Both the position numbers and the translations under genes were made by a program. The notes beneath the pieces were generated by a model that saw only the letters and a list, made by a program, of their open reading frames with translations, had not been told where the DNA came from and did no database searches. Positions 9,467 through 18,193 of a stretch of DNA of 64,000 nt are shown here, in pieces. Location of the stretch: positions 186,001 through 250,000 of the forward strand of contig NZ_CP038231.1 of assembly GCF_006542395.2 (NCBI RefSeq), in the 5' to 3' direction. Each line of letters begins with the position of its first letter. The stretch's first letter is position 1. The stretch comes from Formicincola oecophyllae (GTDB lineage Bacteria; Pseudomonadota; Alphaproteobacteria; Acetobacterales; Acetobacteraceae).

Positions 9467-10405
9467 ATGACCGACCTCTCCACCCTTGGCCCTGTGGCTG
9501 AGGAGATCCGCCCTTTTTGGCGCCACATTGAACGTGTGCACTATACCCCCCCTGGTTTGGCGCCACGCCGCCCGCTTTACATAGGGTCCATGACGGCTGA
9601 TGCGCGCATTGGCTCCTTGGACGGGCGCCTTGAAGAGCACCTCAAAAATTGCCTGCCCCCCAACGCTATCAAGGCTGGGGGCGCTGTTGTATTGGCAGAG
9701 GGGATGGGCCTTGCTGAAGGCGCCCAAGCGCTGCGCGATCTCTGCATGGCGTTGCTGGATGTGGAGGCTGGGCCACGCTTTGGCGAATGGTTTGACGTCT
9801 TCAATGAGGCAGGCAATCTGTGCGGCGAAGTAGAGCGTGGCCTGGTGCCTTTGCTGGGCACCAGGGCACGTGGGGCCCACCTCAATGGATTGGTCAAGGG
9901 GCCTGGGGGAATGCAGCTGTGGGTGGGCACGCGCAGCCGCACCAAGCGCCTTGACCCAGGCTTACTGGACCATCTGGCCGCAGGGGGAGTGGGGGCTGGC
10001 TTCAGCCCTTTGCAGACCATGGTCAAAGAAGCTGGCGAGGAAGCGGGCCTACCCCCGGAGCTGGCCAGGCAAGTGCGCCCAAGTGCCGTTCTGCACTATC
10101 AGCTTAACCGCCCTGAAGGCCTCAGGCGTGATGAAATCCATTGCTATGACCTTGTGCTGCCAGGGGATTTCATTCCACAGCCTGTTGACCATGAGGTGGA
10201 GCGGTTCGAACTCATGCCTTTGTCAGAGGTTTTTGACCGTGTGCGTGACACTGATGACTTCAAGTTTAACGTCAATCTTGTACTGATTGACCTTTTCATC
10301 AGGCAAGGCCTGTTCTCTGCTGAAGGGGGGGAGGCCTTGCGCGCTGCCCTCGCTGGCATGGCGCCTGGCACTGAAACTAAACAGGCTTCTGGAGGGCCCT
10401 CATGA
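9467..10405 (+). CDS. NUDIX hydrolase with DUF4743-like N-terminal domain
   Basis: About 312 aa. The N-terminal half resembles the DUF4743 domain found before NUDIX domains in thiamine-pyrophosphokinase-like proteins. The C-terminal half carries a NUDIX box ending KEAGEEAGL (about 190-200). The metal-binding REXXEE core is present as KEAGEE, but the upstream glutamate of the box is replaced (GFSP where GESP is usual), so catalysis may be changed. Substrate is probably a nucleoside- or thiamine-like diphosphate; not resolvable here. The start ATG 9467 (MTDLS) is a guess among several in-frame ATGs from 9335. The stop overlaps the next start as ATGA. Confidence 0.75.
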   Translation: MTDLSTLGPVAEEIRPFWRHIERVHYTPPGLAPRRPLYIGSMTADARIGSLDGRLEEHLKNCLPPNAIKAGGAVVLAEGMGLAEGAQALRDLCMALLDVEAGPRFGEWFDVFNEAGNLCGEVERGLVPLLGTRARGAHLNGLVKGPGGMQLWVGTRSRTKRLDPGLLDHLAAGGVGAGFSPLQTMVKEAGEEAGLPPELARQVRPSAVLHYQLNRPEGLRRDEIHCYDLVLPGDFIPQPVDHEVERFELMPLSEVFDRVRDTDDFKFNVNLVLIDLFIRQGLFSAEGGEALRAALAGMAPGTETKQASGGPS

Positions 10406-11604
10406 GACGTCTCCTCAGGCGCACCAGGCGCCGCCCGACAACACCCCCCTGCCAGGAGGGAAGCGCCTTCCAGAACAAGGCACGGGCCTGCCTGGCGCTT
10501 TTTTTCATCCTAGCTGGCATTTACGCGTTGCGCAGCTTCATCCCAGCCCTGCTGTGGGGGGGGATTTTCGCTGTGTGCTTGTGGCCGCTTTACGCCATGG
10601 CGGAGCGGCGCTTTGGGCAACATCTGTGGCTGCCCATCATGTTCACCATCGTGCTGACGCTGGTGTTTCTCGTTCCCCTCACGTTCTTGGGCTACAAGCT
10701 GATTGACGAGATACAAAGTGGCGTCGCCTGGCTTAAAAGCGTCAAGCTGAGTGGCCTGCCCATGCCAAGCTGGCTAGGGAAGCTGCCTTTCGGCGCCAGT
10801 GCGGCCACGCGCTGGTGGCAGACCTACCTTGCCCACCCCGATAAACTGTCGCAGCTGCTCCAGACTGTGAATGTGGGCCATGGCTTCAGGATGACCCGCC
10901 AAGTGGGTTCAGAGGTCATTCACCGCTGTGTTGTTTTCGTTTTCTCCCTTTTGACATTGTTCTTCACCCTTAAAGATGGTGACGCCATCATCAGTCGCTG
11001 CTTGCGTGGCTCCCACAGGTTGTTTGGACCGCAGGGGAAGACCATGGCACGGCAAATCATCAGTTCCATCCATGGCACGCTAGCGGGGCTGGTGCTGGTT
11101 GGCCTGGGGGAGGGGGCTATTTTAGGCGTGGCGTACATCGTCTCTGGCGCGCCTCAGCCTCTTTTACTGGCATTGGGCACGGCCTTGGCGGCCATGGTGC
11201 CCATGGCTGGCTGGGTAGCCATGACCATTGTGTGCATCCTCATCCAGGCCAAGGGGCACCTTGTGGCAGCTGTGGCAACGTGGCTGTTCGGAGGTGTGAT
11301 TCTGTTCCTGGCTGACCATTTCGTCAGGCCTGTGCTGATTGGCGGCACCACCAAAGTGCCTTTCCTCTGGGTGCTGCTGGGCATCCTGGGGGGGGCAGAG
11401 ACATGGGGCCTGCTGGGGCTGTTCTTAGGGCCGGCCATCATGGCGGTGCTGCATTTGCTGTGGCTACGCTGGACGGACGCCCGCCCAGACGGCCTTGGCA
11501 AGCAGCCCCAACCACCAAAGGCACCTGTCAAACCGCCCCTGCCCCTCAGCGTTTTGAAAAAGCCTGCCACCAAGGAAAGTGCCAAGCCTGTTACACCAAC
11601 CTGA
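10402..11604 (+). CDS. AI-2E family (PerM/UPF0118) transporter
   Basis: 400-aa polytopic inner-membrane protein. A basic N-terminus precedes an early pair of helices (about 31-72), a soluble stretch, then a helix-rich second half with GEGAILGVAYIV and PFLWVLLGILGGAETWGLLGLFLGP, typical of the AI-2E/PerM family. The C-terminal 45 residues are Pro/Lys-rich and probably cytoplasmic. Members have been proposed to export autoinducer-2 or to act in Na+/H+ exchange; the role here is unknown. It overlaps the NUDIX gene by four bases, so the two are translationally coupled. Confidence 0.85.
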   Translation: MRRLLRRTRRRPTTPPCQEGSAFQNKARACLALFFILAGIYALRSFIPALLWGGIFAVCLWPLYAMAERRFGQHLWLPIMFTIVLTLVFLVPLTFLGYKLIDEIQSGVAWLKSVKLSGLPMPSWLGKLPFGASAATRWWQTYLAHPDKLSQLLQTVNVGHGFRMTRQVGSEVIHRCVVFVFSLLTLFFTLKDGDAIISRCLRGSHRLFGPQGKTMARQIISSIHGTLAGLVLVGLGEGAILGVAYIVSGAPQPLLLALGTALAAMVPMAGWVAMTIVCILIQAKGHLVAAVATWLFGGVILFLADHFVRPVLIGGTTKVPFLWVLLGILGGAETWGLLGLFLGPAIMAVLHLLWLRWTDARPDGLGKQPQPPKAPVKPPLPLSVLKKPATKESAKPVTPT

Positions 11605-11699
11605 AGATAGAACCCGGGGAAGGGGCCAAAAGCTTCTTCCCCAAGCATTTTGTTTGAGCTTGGCCCAACTGCCAAGCTGGACAGAGTTAAATTAAGCAC

Positions 11700-11740
11700 A
11701 AAAAAACCGGCCACCCTGCCAAAAACAGGGTAGCCGGCTA
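11700..11740 (-). terminator. intrinsic terminator of the tRNA-Pro gene
   Basis: 12-bp stem (11707-11718 with 11726-11737, one mismatch) around a short A-rich loop. On the minus strand it is followed by seven T. It lies 26 bp past the tRNA 3' end, and may also act on the convergent permease transcript. Confidence 0.8.
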
Positions 11741-11765
11741 AGTAAGTAAGATAGAGACCGCAGAA

Positions 11766-11842
11766 TGGTCGGGCAGGCGGGATTCGAACCCACGGCCTCC
11801 AGTCCCCCAGACTGATGCGCTACCAGGCTGCGCTACTGCCCG
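11766..11842 (-). tRNA. tRNA-Pro (GGG)
   Basis: 77 nt on the minus strand. Acceptor CGGGCAG/CTGCCCG, D arm GCGC...GCGC, anticodon stem TCAGT/ACTGG with loop CTGGGGG (anticodon GGG), T arm GTGGG-TTCGAAT-CCCGC, discriminator A and an encoded CCA. It decodes CCC and CCT. Confidence 0.95.
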
Positions 11843-11974
11843 ACGTGCTGCGGTGAGGCTTATCTAGCAGCATGGCTTTTCAGGTGCAATGGGAAAATCG
11901 CCTTTGAAGCCATTTTCCCTCAGCATCACCTTTCCAAGGGTTTAAAACGTAAAAAACCCGCCTGGACCAGCCCT

Positions 11975-12871
11975 TCAGCTAGCCAGCACAGCGCGCAAGC
12001 TGGCGATCTCACCCAGCACAGCTTCCAGGCCTGAACGCAGCTGACTGTTGGTTTCCACCAGGCGTGCTTGGTTGGCAAGGATGGCTTCCTTGGCCTGGTC
12101 ATTTTCGCTGAGCTGCGCGCGCAGGGCCTCTGCCTCCTGGCGCGCTTCCGCCAGGCTCTCCTCCAGGCTGCTTAAGCGTGCCTGCGCGCCATCTGCTTCG
12201 CGCCGGTCACGCTCCCCTTGGTCGCGCAGCGTCTCCAACTGCGCTTCCAAGGAGGCCAGGGCAGCTTCATGTTGGCTGTGACGCTCAGAAAGCACTTGTT
12301 GCAGACGCGTGTTTTCCTCGTTGATGTCTGCCAAGGCCTGTTGAAGCTGCCCTTCCAAGGTCTGCCCCATGGTGCGTTCACGCATACGTGCCTGGTGGGC
12401 GGCTACCAGGCGCTCTTGGAACGTGCTGCCTGGCACAGCTTCAGGCACCTCAGACGGTGGCGCAGCTGAGCTTGGCATAGACCCTGTGGCTTCTACGGCC
12501 TCCTCAACGGCATCCAGCCCTTTTTCACCAGCAGGGTTTGTGAACCTCTCAGATTGCCCCGCTGGCACTTCACCATCCGCAGCTGAAACCGCTGAAGCGG
12601 GCAAGCGCCCTTCACGTTGCAACGTCATCATAATATCCATGGTGGATTGGTTCTGCTGTTTTAGGTCAGCAATGCGCTTGATGGCTGCCTCATCGCCCTC
12701 ATCATAAAGGGCTGTGCCATCGCCCATGTCCAACCCAGGGAAAGCAGCCCCCAAAGGGCTGTCGCGCCATTGCCGCAAATCAGCTGCCGGCACGTCAAGC
12801 CGCGTGGCCACTTCGTCCAAGGTCAGGGTGAGGTCAGAAGAGGCTTGCTGGGGGGTGAGGGTCAAACTCAT
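11975..12871 (-). CDS. MerR-like HTH protein with long C-terminal coiled coil
   Basis: 298 aa, unnamed. Residues about 10-85 look like a MerR-type winged helix (TLDEVATRLDVPAADLRQW, then a recognition segment and DEAAIKRIADLK). After a Pro/Ser/Glu-rich linker (about 90-160) the rest is one long Glu/Gln/Arg/Leu heptad-rich coiled coil ending LGEIASLRAVLAS. It may be a DNA-binding structural or regulatory protein that dimerises or oligomerises through the coil. The ATG at 12871 follows GGAGAAGTTCAC, a good site, and is preferred to the GTG/ATG frame opening at 12892. The gene is isolated, with no operon partners. Confidence 0.7.
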   Translation of the reverse strand: MSLTLTPQQASSDLTLTLDEVATRLDVPAADLRQWRDSPLGAAFPGLDMGDGTALYDEGDEAAIKRIADLKQQNQSTMDIMMTLQREGRLPASAVSAADGEVPAGQSERFTNPAGEKGLDAVEEAVEATGSMPSSAAPPSEVPEAVPGSTFQERLVAAHQARMRERTMGQTLEGQLQQALADINEENTRLQQVLSERHSQHEAALASLEAQLETLRDQGERDRREADGAQARLSSLEESLAEARQEAEALRAQLSENDQAKEAILANQARLVETNSQLRSGLEAVLGEIASLRAVLAS

Positions 12872-12963
12872 GTGAACTTCTCCAGGGGGCATGATGCACG
12901 TTGGCTTATGCTATCGCCCTGGAGGCGCGCCCTCAATCCTTGAAAGGCCCAGCCTTGGTGCCT

Positions 12964-13953
12964 TTAAAGCCTGACCAGAGCGGAACCCCAGGTGAGGCCG
13001 CCTCCCAGCGCTTCCATCAGCACAAGGTCGCCTTTAGCGATGCGTCCATCCTTGGTGGCTTCATAAAGGGCCAACGGCACAGAGGCTGCAGAAGTGTTGG
13101 CGTGCCTGTCCACCGTGACTACAACGCGTTCAGAACCCAGGCCCAGCTTTTTGGCCATGCCGTCTATAATGCGCAAATTGGCCTGATGGGGTACCATCCA
13201 CTGAATGTCGCTGCTGTGAAGCCCATTAGCAGCGAGGGCCTCATCCACCGCTGAGGCCAGGTGGGTGATGGCGTGGCGGAACACTTCACGGCCCTGCATT
13301 TTGACTACAGTTTTGCTGCCAATGCCTGGGTTGCCCACAGCGCCATCAACGTAAAGTAAGTCCCCATGGCGCCCATCAGCATGAAGGTGGGTGGACAGCA
13401 CCCCTTCACCTTCCTTAGCGCCAGCTTCCAGCAACACGGCACCGGCGCCATCGCCAAACAGGACGCAGGTGGAGCGGTCTTCCCAATCCAGCAGGCGTGA
13501 GAAAACATCAACCCCAATAACCAGCACACGCTTGCTTTGGCCACTTTGAATAAAGGCGTTGGCTGTGGAAAGGGCATAGATGAAGCCAGAGCACGCGGCA
13601 CTGACATCAAATCCAAATCCCTGGGCCATGCCCAGCTCCGCCTGGACACGCACTGCAACAGAGGGGAACACCTGGTCTGGCGTGGAGGTGGCGACAATCA
13701 CCGCGTCCACATTCGCACTGCCCACCCCAGCGCGTTCCAAGGCAATGCGCGCTGCCGCCGTAGAGAGGGAAACGGCGTTCTCCCCCTCACTGACGACATG
13801 GCGTTGCTTGATGCCCGTGCGGGCGCTTATCCATTCGTCTGAAGTATCCAGGCGTTCAGAGAGTTCAGCATTAGTGACGATGCGTTTGGGCAGCGCGCCC
13901 CCCACCCCCGTCAGCCGGGCGCGGGGGCGTGCGGGCGTGTGTGCGGCATTCAT
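12964..13953 (-). CDS. fabH: beta-ketoacyl-ACP synthase III
   Basis: FabH condenses acetyl-CoA with malonyl-ACP to start type II fatty-acid synthesis in the cytoplasm. 329 aa, normal length. The thiolase-fold triad is visible: Cys121 in VSAACSGF, His in VPHQANLRI and Asn in HANTSAASVPLAL. The start ATG 13953 lies 4 bp after the plsX stop with CCGGAG upstream; the longer frame to 14106 would run into plsX and is rejected. It is last in the rpmF-plsX-fabH run. Confidence 0.96.
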   Translation of the reverse strand: MNAAHTPARPRARLTGVGGALPKRIVTNAELSERLDTSDEWISARTGIKQRHVVSEGENAVSLSTAAARIALERAGVGSANVDAVIVATSTPDQVFPSVAVRVQAELGMAQGFGFDVSAACSGFIYALSTANAFIQSGQSKRVLVIGVDVFSRLLDWEDRSTCVLFGDGAGAVLLEAGAKEGEGVLSTHLHADGRHGDLLYVDGAVGNPGIGSKTVVKMQGREVFRHAITHLASAVDEALAANGLHSSDIQWMVPHQANLRIIDGMAKKLGLGSERVVVTVDRHANTSAASVPLALYEATKDGRIAKGDLVLMEALGGGLTWGSALVRL

Positions 13954-13957
13954 GGCT

Positions 13958-15067
13958 TCAGCTCCGGCCATTCTGGGGGGTGTCGTCACCCTGGCCCACG
14001 CCAAGCTGGTCAAGCCTGTGCCTGATTTTATCATTAAGGCCGTTCTGAACGGCATCCACCGCCACATCCATGGCGGCAGCGAAGGCCTCCCCATCAGCGC
14101 CGCCATGAGACTTCACCACAACGCCATTGAGGCCAATAAGCACAGCCCCATTGTAACGGCGTGGGTCAATCCATTCACGCATGCGGTCAAAGCCGGGGCG
14201 CACCAGCAAATAGGCCAGACGTGTGATGAGGTTGGTTTTAAAAACGGACCGCACAAGCCCAAAAGCCAGCTTCAAGGCGCCTTCACCTGTTTTGAGGGCG
14301 ACATTGCCCGTGAAGCCGTCCGTTACCACCACGTCCGTTTTGCCTGCGGTGATGTCATGGCCTTCCACAAAGCCTTTGAAACGGGGCGCCAGAACGGATT
14401 GCCGCAATTGCGCAGCGGCTTGGCGTAGTCGCTCATCGCCCTTAAGGTCCTCATCGCCCACGTTGAGCAAACCAATGGTGGGCGCTTGAAGACCCAAGGC
14501 CGCCTGCGCGAAGGCTTCCCCCATGACGGCAAACTCAACCAAGTTGCGGGCGTCACAAGCAATGTTGGCGCCTAGGTCCAGCATTACTACATCACCACGC
14601 GCTGAAGGCTCCACAGCCACAAGGGCAGGGCGGGAAATGCCTTCAAGGGCGCCAACGATGATTTTGGCCAGCGCCAGCATAGCGCCGGAATTGCCTGCGG
14701 AAACGGCGCCATGGGCTTCACCCTTGGCAACGGCTTCCATCACGCCCCGCATGGAGGATCCCCGCACGCGCAGGGCGGCTGTGGGTTTCATTTCCATGGG
14801 GATAGAGGCATCCGCATGGCGGACGCTGCAAATGCGGGCTGCCTTGGGGTGGTCACGCAAAGCCTTTTTCAGTTGGGCTTCATCACCCACCAGAAGGATG
14901 CGCGCTTCAGGGTGGCGGTCTGCGGTGATGTCGAGCCCATCCAGCACAATGGATGGCGCACGGTCACCCCCCATGGCATCCACGGCCAGGGTGAAGGGCT
15001 GACCAGGAGCAGAGGCCTTCGCGCCAGAAACGGGCGTCCTGGCCCTCGAATCCTTCTCCGTCATCAT
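13958..15067 (-). CDS. plsX: phosphate acyltransferase PlsX
   Basis: PlsX makes acyl-phosphate from acyl-ACP for the PlsY step of phospholipid synthesis; peripheral membrane enzyme. 369 aa. It has the N-terminal AVDAMGGDRAPSIVLDG signature, a GNSGAMLALAK stretch and VVTDGFTGNVALKTGEG. About 25 extra residues precede the conserved start. Two adjacent ATGs (15067 and 15064) could both be used. It lies between rpmF and fabH on the minus strand, the arrangement seen widely in proteobacteria, linking lipid synthesis to growth. Confidence 0.96.
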   Translation of the reverse strand: MMTEKDSRARTPVSGAKASAPGQPFTLAVDAMGGDRAPSIVLDGLDITADRHPEARILLVGDEAQLKKALRDHPKAARICSVRHADASIPMEMKPTAALRVRGSSMRGVMEAVAKGEAHGAVSAGNSGAMLALAKIIVGALEGISRPALVAVEPSARGDVVMLDLGANIACDARNLVEFAVMGEAFAQAALGLQAPTIGLLNVGDEDLKGDERLRQAAAQLRQSVLAPRFKGFVEGHDITAGKTDVVVTDGFTGNVALKTGEGALKLAFGLVRSVFKTNLITRLAYLLVRPGFDRMREWIDPRRYNGAVLIGLNGVVVKSHGGADGEAFAAAMDVAVDAVQNGLNDKIRHRLDQLGVGQGDDTPQNGRS

Positions 15068-15168
15068 GCCCCCATCAACATAAACGCTTTTAACGCTTCC
15101 CGGCCCCTTGGCCGGCGCTCACCTCTGCAGAACCATTGCCCCCAAAGCCGCGCCATGCAAGGTGCGGC

Positions 15169-15375
15169 TCAGGCGCGGACCGTGTGCTTAAGGCCCTTGC
15201 CTTCAGCGCTGATGACCTCACGGCCATCATAATGACCACAGTGGCTGCAGACATGGTGAACGCGCTTCAGTTCACCACAATTGCCGCATTCGCCATGGGC
15301 TTCAACGCGCAGGGCCTGGTGGCTGCGGCGCATGCCACGACGGGACGGGCTGGTTTTTCTTTTAGGTACTGCCAT
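15169..15375 (-). CDS. rpmF: 50S ribosomal protein L32
   Basis: L32, 68 aa. It starts [19 protein letters not shown] and keeps the zinc ribbon CGNCGE ... CSHCGHY (four cysteines), so this is the zinc-binding form. ATG 15375 is preferred to the in-frame codon at 15393 because it matches the conserved N-terminus and follows GAGAGTAGAGTC. It lies about 100 bp upstream of plsX and is probably cotranscribed with plsX-fabH. Confidence 0.97.
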   Translation of the reverse strand: MAVPKRKTSPSRRGMRRSHQALRVEAHGECGNCGELKRVHHVCSHCGHYDGREVISAEGKGLKHTVRA

Positions 15376-15894
15376 GACTCTACTCTCAATCAATCAATGC
15401 GCGCGGCCAAAGCCGGCATGGGCCTGTCAGGTGCCTGGTGCGCGCTTTCAGCCTCGCACAGGCGCCGCCTGCCAAGCATGACGGAAACCGGTTTAGGAAG
15501 GCTGATGCCGCAACGGGCATTCAGGCCGGCTGCCCTAGCAGATACCAGGTTGAGACGCAAGGCCGCAAGCCCTCCCGCCCTGTTGCCTGGCCAGGGAATG
15601 ACCGCTTGAACGACACCTTGCTAACCTGGCCCCAACCGTTCCAACAAATAGAACAACCGCCAGGCCCATCCCGGTAACCACTGGCCAGAAGCCAGAAGAC
15701 TACGCGCCTTCAAGGCACGGCCACCCTAGGTGGCTGCAGCGCCACCTTCAGCCAAGAGGCAAGCGTCCGCAGGAAACTTGCTGTGTAGGCCCCTCCAGGG
15801 CAGCGGGGTAGCTTCTACCACATCCTTTCCGCCCCTGCACGGCTTTCTCACCCACGCTTTGTCTCAGGCCCCCTGGACCATGATCAGGGGACCG
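15376..15894. other. 519-bp intergenic region between yceD and rpmF
   Basis: No frame here resembles a known protein and no RNA gene was recognised. yceD and rpmF are usually nearly adjacent, so the gap is unusually long. It probably holds the rpmF-plsX-fabH promoter; degraded sequence is possible. Confidence 0.4.
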
Positions 15895-16512
15895 TCAGGT
15901 GCCTTCCCCAGGGCCCCCATCCTTCTTGAGGGCTGCCAAGGCCGCAAAGGGGTTGGGCCGTTTCACCTCTCCCGCCCCCTCAGTGCCTTCATCAGGGGGG
16001 GTGAGGTCCACATGGTTCTCCATGCCAGCCCCCGCAGCACGCGGGTACGGGTCTAAACACAGCGCCAGCTGCTCAGCCAAGGCCTTCCCCAGCTCAAGCG
16101 TATGGCCCGTGTAAGGGACATCATCCCGTTCACTGGCAAGCAGCGTTTCAATGTCCACCGCCTCGTCAGGTTCCATTTCCTCTTCAGGAATGAAACGCAG
16201 GGGGAAGTCCTCGCTCACGTCCTGGCGCACAGCCGCGCCCGTGATCACGCAAGGCTGCTCCAGAACGGCATCAATATGGCCTTCAGCCACCCAGGCACCA
16301 GGCCGGGAAGGGTCAGGCCGCACATCAAAATCACCTTTAAGGGCGCTCAAGCTCAGCAAGCTGAACCGTTTGGCAAGGTCTTGGCGTTCCTCGGCTGTGG
16401 TGGCGATGACCACCTTCATGCCCTTGCCAATGCGTGAAAGGGGCAACCGTGTCGCCAAACCACTGCCTGTGGCGCCGCGGCTGGGGTGCTCTGGTTGGGT
16501 AGGGCTAGGCAT
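15895..16512 (-). CDS. yceD: YceD/DUF177 family protein
   Basis: 205 aa. The DUF177 core is visible as VLEQPCVITGAAVRQDVSEDFPLRF, then an acidic segment (PEEEMEPDEAVDIETLL), the GKALAEQLALCLDPYPR motif and an AALAALKK tail. YceD proteins lie next to rpmF and affect 23S rRNA accumulation in bacteria and plastids; the biochemical role is unsettled. Here it sits 520 bp upstream of rpmF on the same strand. It has about 20 extra N-terminal residues, so the start may be slightly further in. Confidence 0.85.
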   Translation of the reverse strand: MPSPTQPEHPSRGATGSGLATRLPLSRIGKGMKVVIATTAEERQDLAKRFSLLSLSALKGDFDVRPDPSRPGAWVAEGHIDAVLEQPCVITGAAVRQDVSEDFPLRFIPEEEMEPDEAVDIETLLASERDDVPYTGHTLELGKALAEQLALCLDPYPRAAGAGMENHVDLTPPDEGTEGAGEVKRPNPFAALAALKKDGGPGEGT

Positions 16513-16910
16513 GATGGTAAATCCTCAGTGGGTGGTTAGTTATGGTTGTGGTGGCTGGTCCATGACAAATCAAGCATGAGGGCAGCTCGCAAACGTGACT
16601 TCCACCCGATGCTTATCAAGGATGCCCTAACCCTGGACGGCAGGAAGTGGTGAGATGGTGCCCCGACCCCACTTCTGACAAGGGCGGCCATGCATTTTCC
16701 GAGCCGCCAGGGCAGTCCGCCAGGCAGCGCTTTAAGGGTAAGTGCCTATGGCTGCAGGCCGCAGCTGTACAAGTAGCTGTACAACATGCCAGACCAGGTT
16801 GGGCGTGCCCCTGTCTTGACAGCACCGCCAGCAACGGCTGACATGGCGCCCATGGCTGCAGGCCAGCCCACTTGGCCCCAACGCCTGGCAGAGTGGAGCC
16901 TGCACGCTGA
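16513..16910. other. divergent intergenic region yceD/bamE
   Basis: 398 bp holding the yceD and bamE promoters. The only repeat seen is AGCTGTACAA, present twice in tandem around 16762-16784. No gene or RNA was recognised. The true bamE start may lie inside the annotated gene, making this region longer. Confidence 0.4.
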
Positions 16911-17675
16911 TTGATAGCGCACCCCTTCCGCACAGGTTCGCTGACTGCCCAGCGCCACGGTGGCGCCTTGAGACAAGAGGATAATGCCCTGACTGGCGTC
17001 ACCACCCTTATCAGCTTGGTTCAGGCCACTGGTGCCCTTTGGTGCCAGGGCCGTAGCAAACCAGCCAGCCTGCCAGCACAAGCCAGGCACGGCCGCATAG
17101 CGCCACTTGTGGCGGTTGGTATGATCATGGCTGCCCCCCTTTTTTCAGGTTGCGGCATTACGACCATTTTCGATGCCCCCGAAGTGCCCCGTGGCGCTTT
17201 GTTGGAGCTGAGCGACATCAAGCAGCTTCACCCAGGGGAAACCACTAAGAAAGAGGCTGAGAAGCTTCTGGGCTCCCCCACGGTTCACGCCACGTTCAAC
17301 GACAACACTTGGATTTACGTCTCCCTGACCAAAAACCTGGTGCCGGCCAGCTTCCCAGAAGTCGATAAGCAGCAGGTGGTGGTGCTTGACTTCAACGGTG
17401 ATGGCGTTTTGCAGCGCACGCGGGTGCTTGGTAAGAAAAACGCCATCCATGTCTCCATGGTGGGTGACGTCACGCCAACGCCTGGCACCAATGTTTCTAT
17501 CCTGGCGGAGCTTCTGGGCAATGTTGGCAAGTACAACCCCATGAACAGCCTTGGCAGCACGTTTGGCGGCATGGGGGGCATGGGCGGCATGAATGGCGCA
17601 GGCCTTGGTGGCGGTTTGGGCAATGGCCCCATGCAGGGTTATGGCGGTGGTGGCACAGGCAACACCATGCGGTAA
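16911..17675 (+). CDS. bamE: outer-membrane assembly lipoprotein BamE (SmpA/OmlA)
   Basis: BamE is a small lipoprotein of the BAM complex that inserts beta-barrels in the outer membrane. The conserved part starts at the lipobox LFSGC (Cys about 81 of the full frame) and has LHPGETTKKEAEKLLGSP and the FNDNTWIYVS strand typical of the SmpA fold. The C-terminus is Gly/Met-rich (repeated GGMGG), an addition to the usual domain. The start is uncertain: the frame opens at TTG 16911, which gives far too long a signal region. A GTG at 17109 or ATG at 17121 lies just before the hydrophobic core but would leave no basic n-region. Confidence 0.85.
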   Translation: MIAHPFRTGSLTAQRHGGALRQEDNALTGVTTLISLVQATGALWCQGRSKPASLPAQARHGRIAPLVAVGMIMAAPLFSGCGITTIFDAPEVPRGALLELSDIKQLHPGETTKKEAEKLLGSPTVHATFNDNTWIYVSLTKNLVPASFPEVDKQQVVVLDFNGDGVLQRTRVLGKKNAIHVSMVGDVTPTPGTNVSILAELLGNVGKYNPMNSLGSTFGGMGGMGGMNGAGLGGGLGNGPMQGYGGGGTGNTMR

Positions 17676-17813
17676 CGGGCGCCCTGCACCCCCGCCAACC
17701 CTTGTGGTGGGGTGGCTGGTGTGATAGGGCACCAGCGGTCCAGCATTTATCCCCCTATCAGGGGTAAGTGGTTTGTTGGACTTCATGCATGACCCCGAGG
17801 AGATGATGACACC

Positions 17814-18017
17814 GTGCAAGTTCTCGTTCGTGACAACAATGTCGACCAGGCCCTGAAAGCCCTCAAAAAGAAACTGCAGCGCGAAGGCGTTTTCCGCGAG
17901 ATGAAGCTGCGCCGCCACTTTGAGAAGCCCTCAGAGAAGCGCGCCCGCGAAGGCGCTGAAGCCGTGCGCCGCGCCCGCAAGATGGAGCGCAAGCGTCTTG
18001 AGCGTGAAGGCTTCTAA
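17814..18017 (+). CDS. rpsU: 30S ribosomal protein S21
   Basis: S21, 67 aa, small-subunit protein near the anti-Shine-Dalgarno region. It has the typical [23 protein letters not shown] start and a basic [13 protein letters not shown] end. The start codon is GTG at 17814 with GAGGAG about 11 bases upstream. It is monocistronic with a strong terminator downstream. Confidence 0.96.
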   Translation: MQVLVRDNNVDQALKALKKKLQREGVFREMKLRRHFEKPSEKRAREGAEAVRRARKMERKRLEREGF

Positions 18018-18108
18018 GCTGCTTTTCCTTTCAGGGCTGGACTGAGTTTCCGGCTTTGCTGCTGTCTGCCGAACGGGAGGGGGTGTTTGTCCCCGCCAGA
18101 CGCACCTA

Positions 18109-18168
18109 AAACCGTTTCCACCCAAGGTTGGCGTCAAGCTGACCTTTAAAGGTGGGAACGGTTTTTTT
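18109..18168 (+). terminator. intrinsic terminator of rpsU
   Basis: AACCGTTTCCACC pairs with GGTGGGAACGGTT (13 bp with one G-T pair) across a 28-nt loop and is followed by TTTTTTT. Confidence 0.85.
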
Positions 18169-18193
18169 ATGGATTGCCCACAAAGGGCGCATT

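Noticed and set aside
13580-14428. 282-codon plus-strand frame over fabH/plsX
   Set aside because: Shadow of two well-supported minus-strand genes.
16560-16900. Possible small RNA (SRP or 6S) between yceD and bamE
   Set aside because: None of the conserved SRP or 6S blocks could be found.
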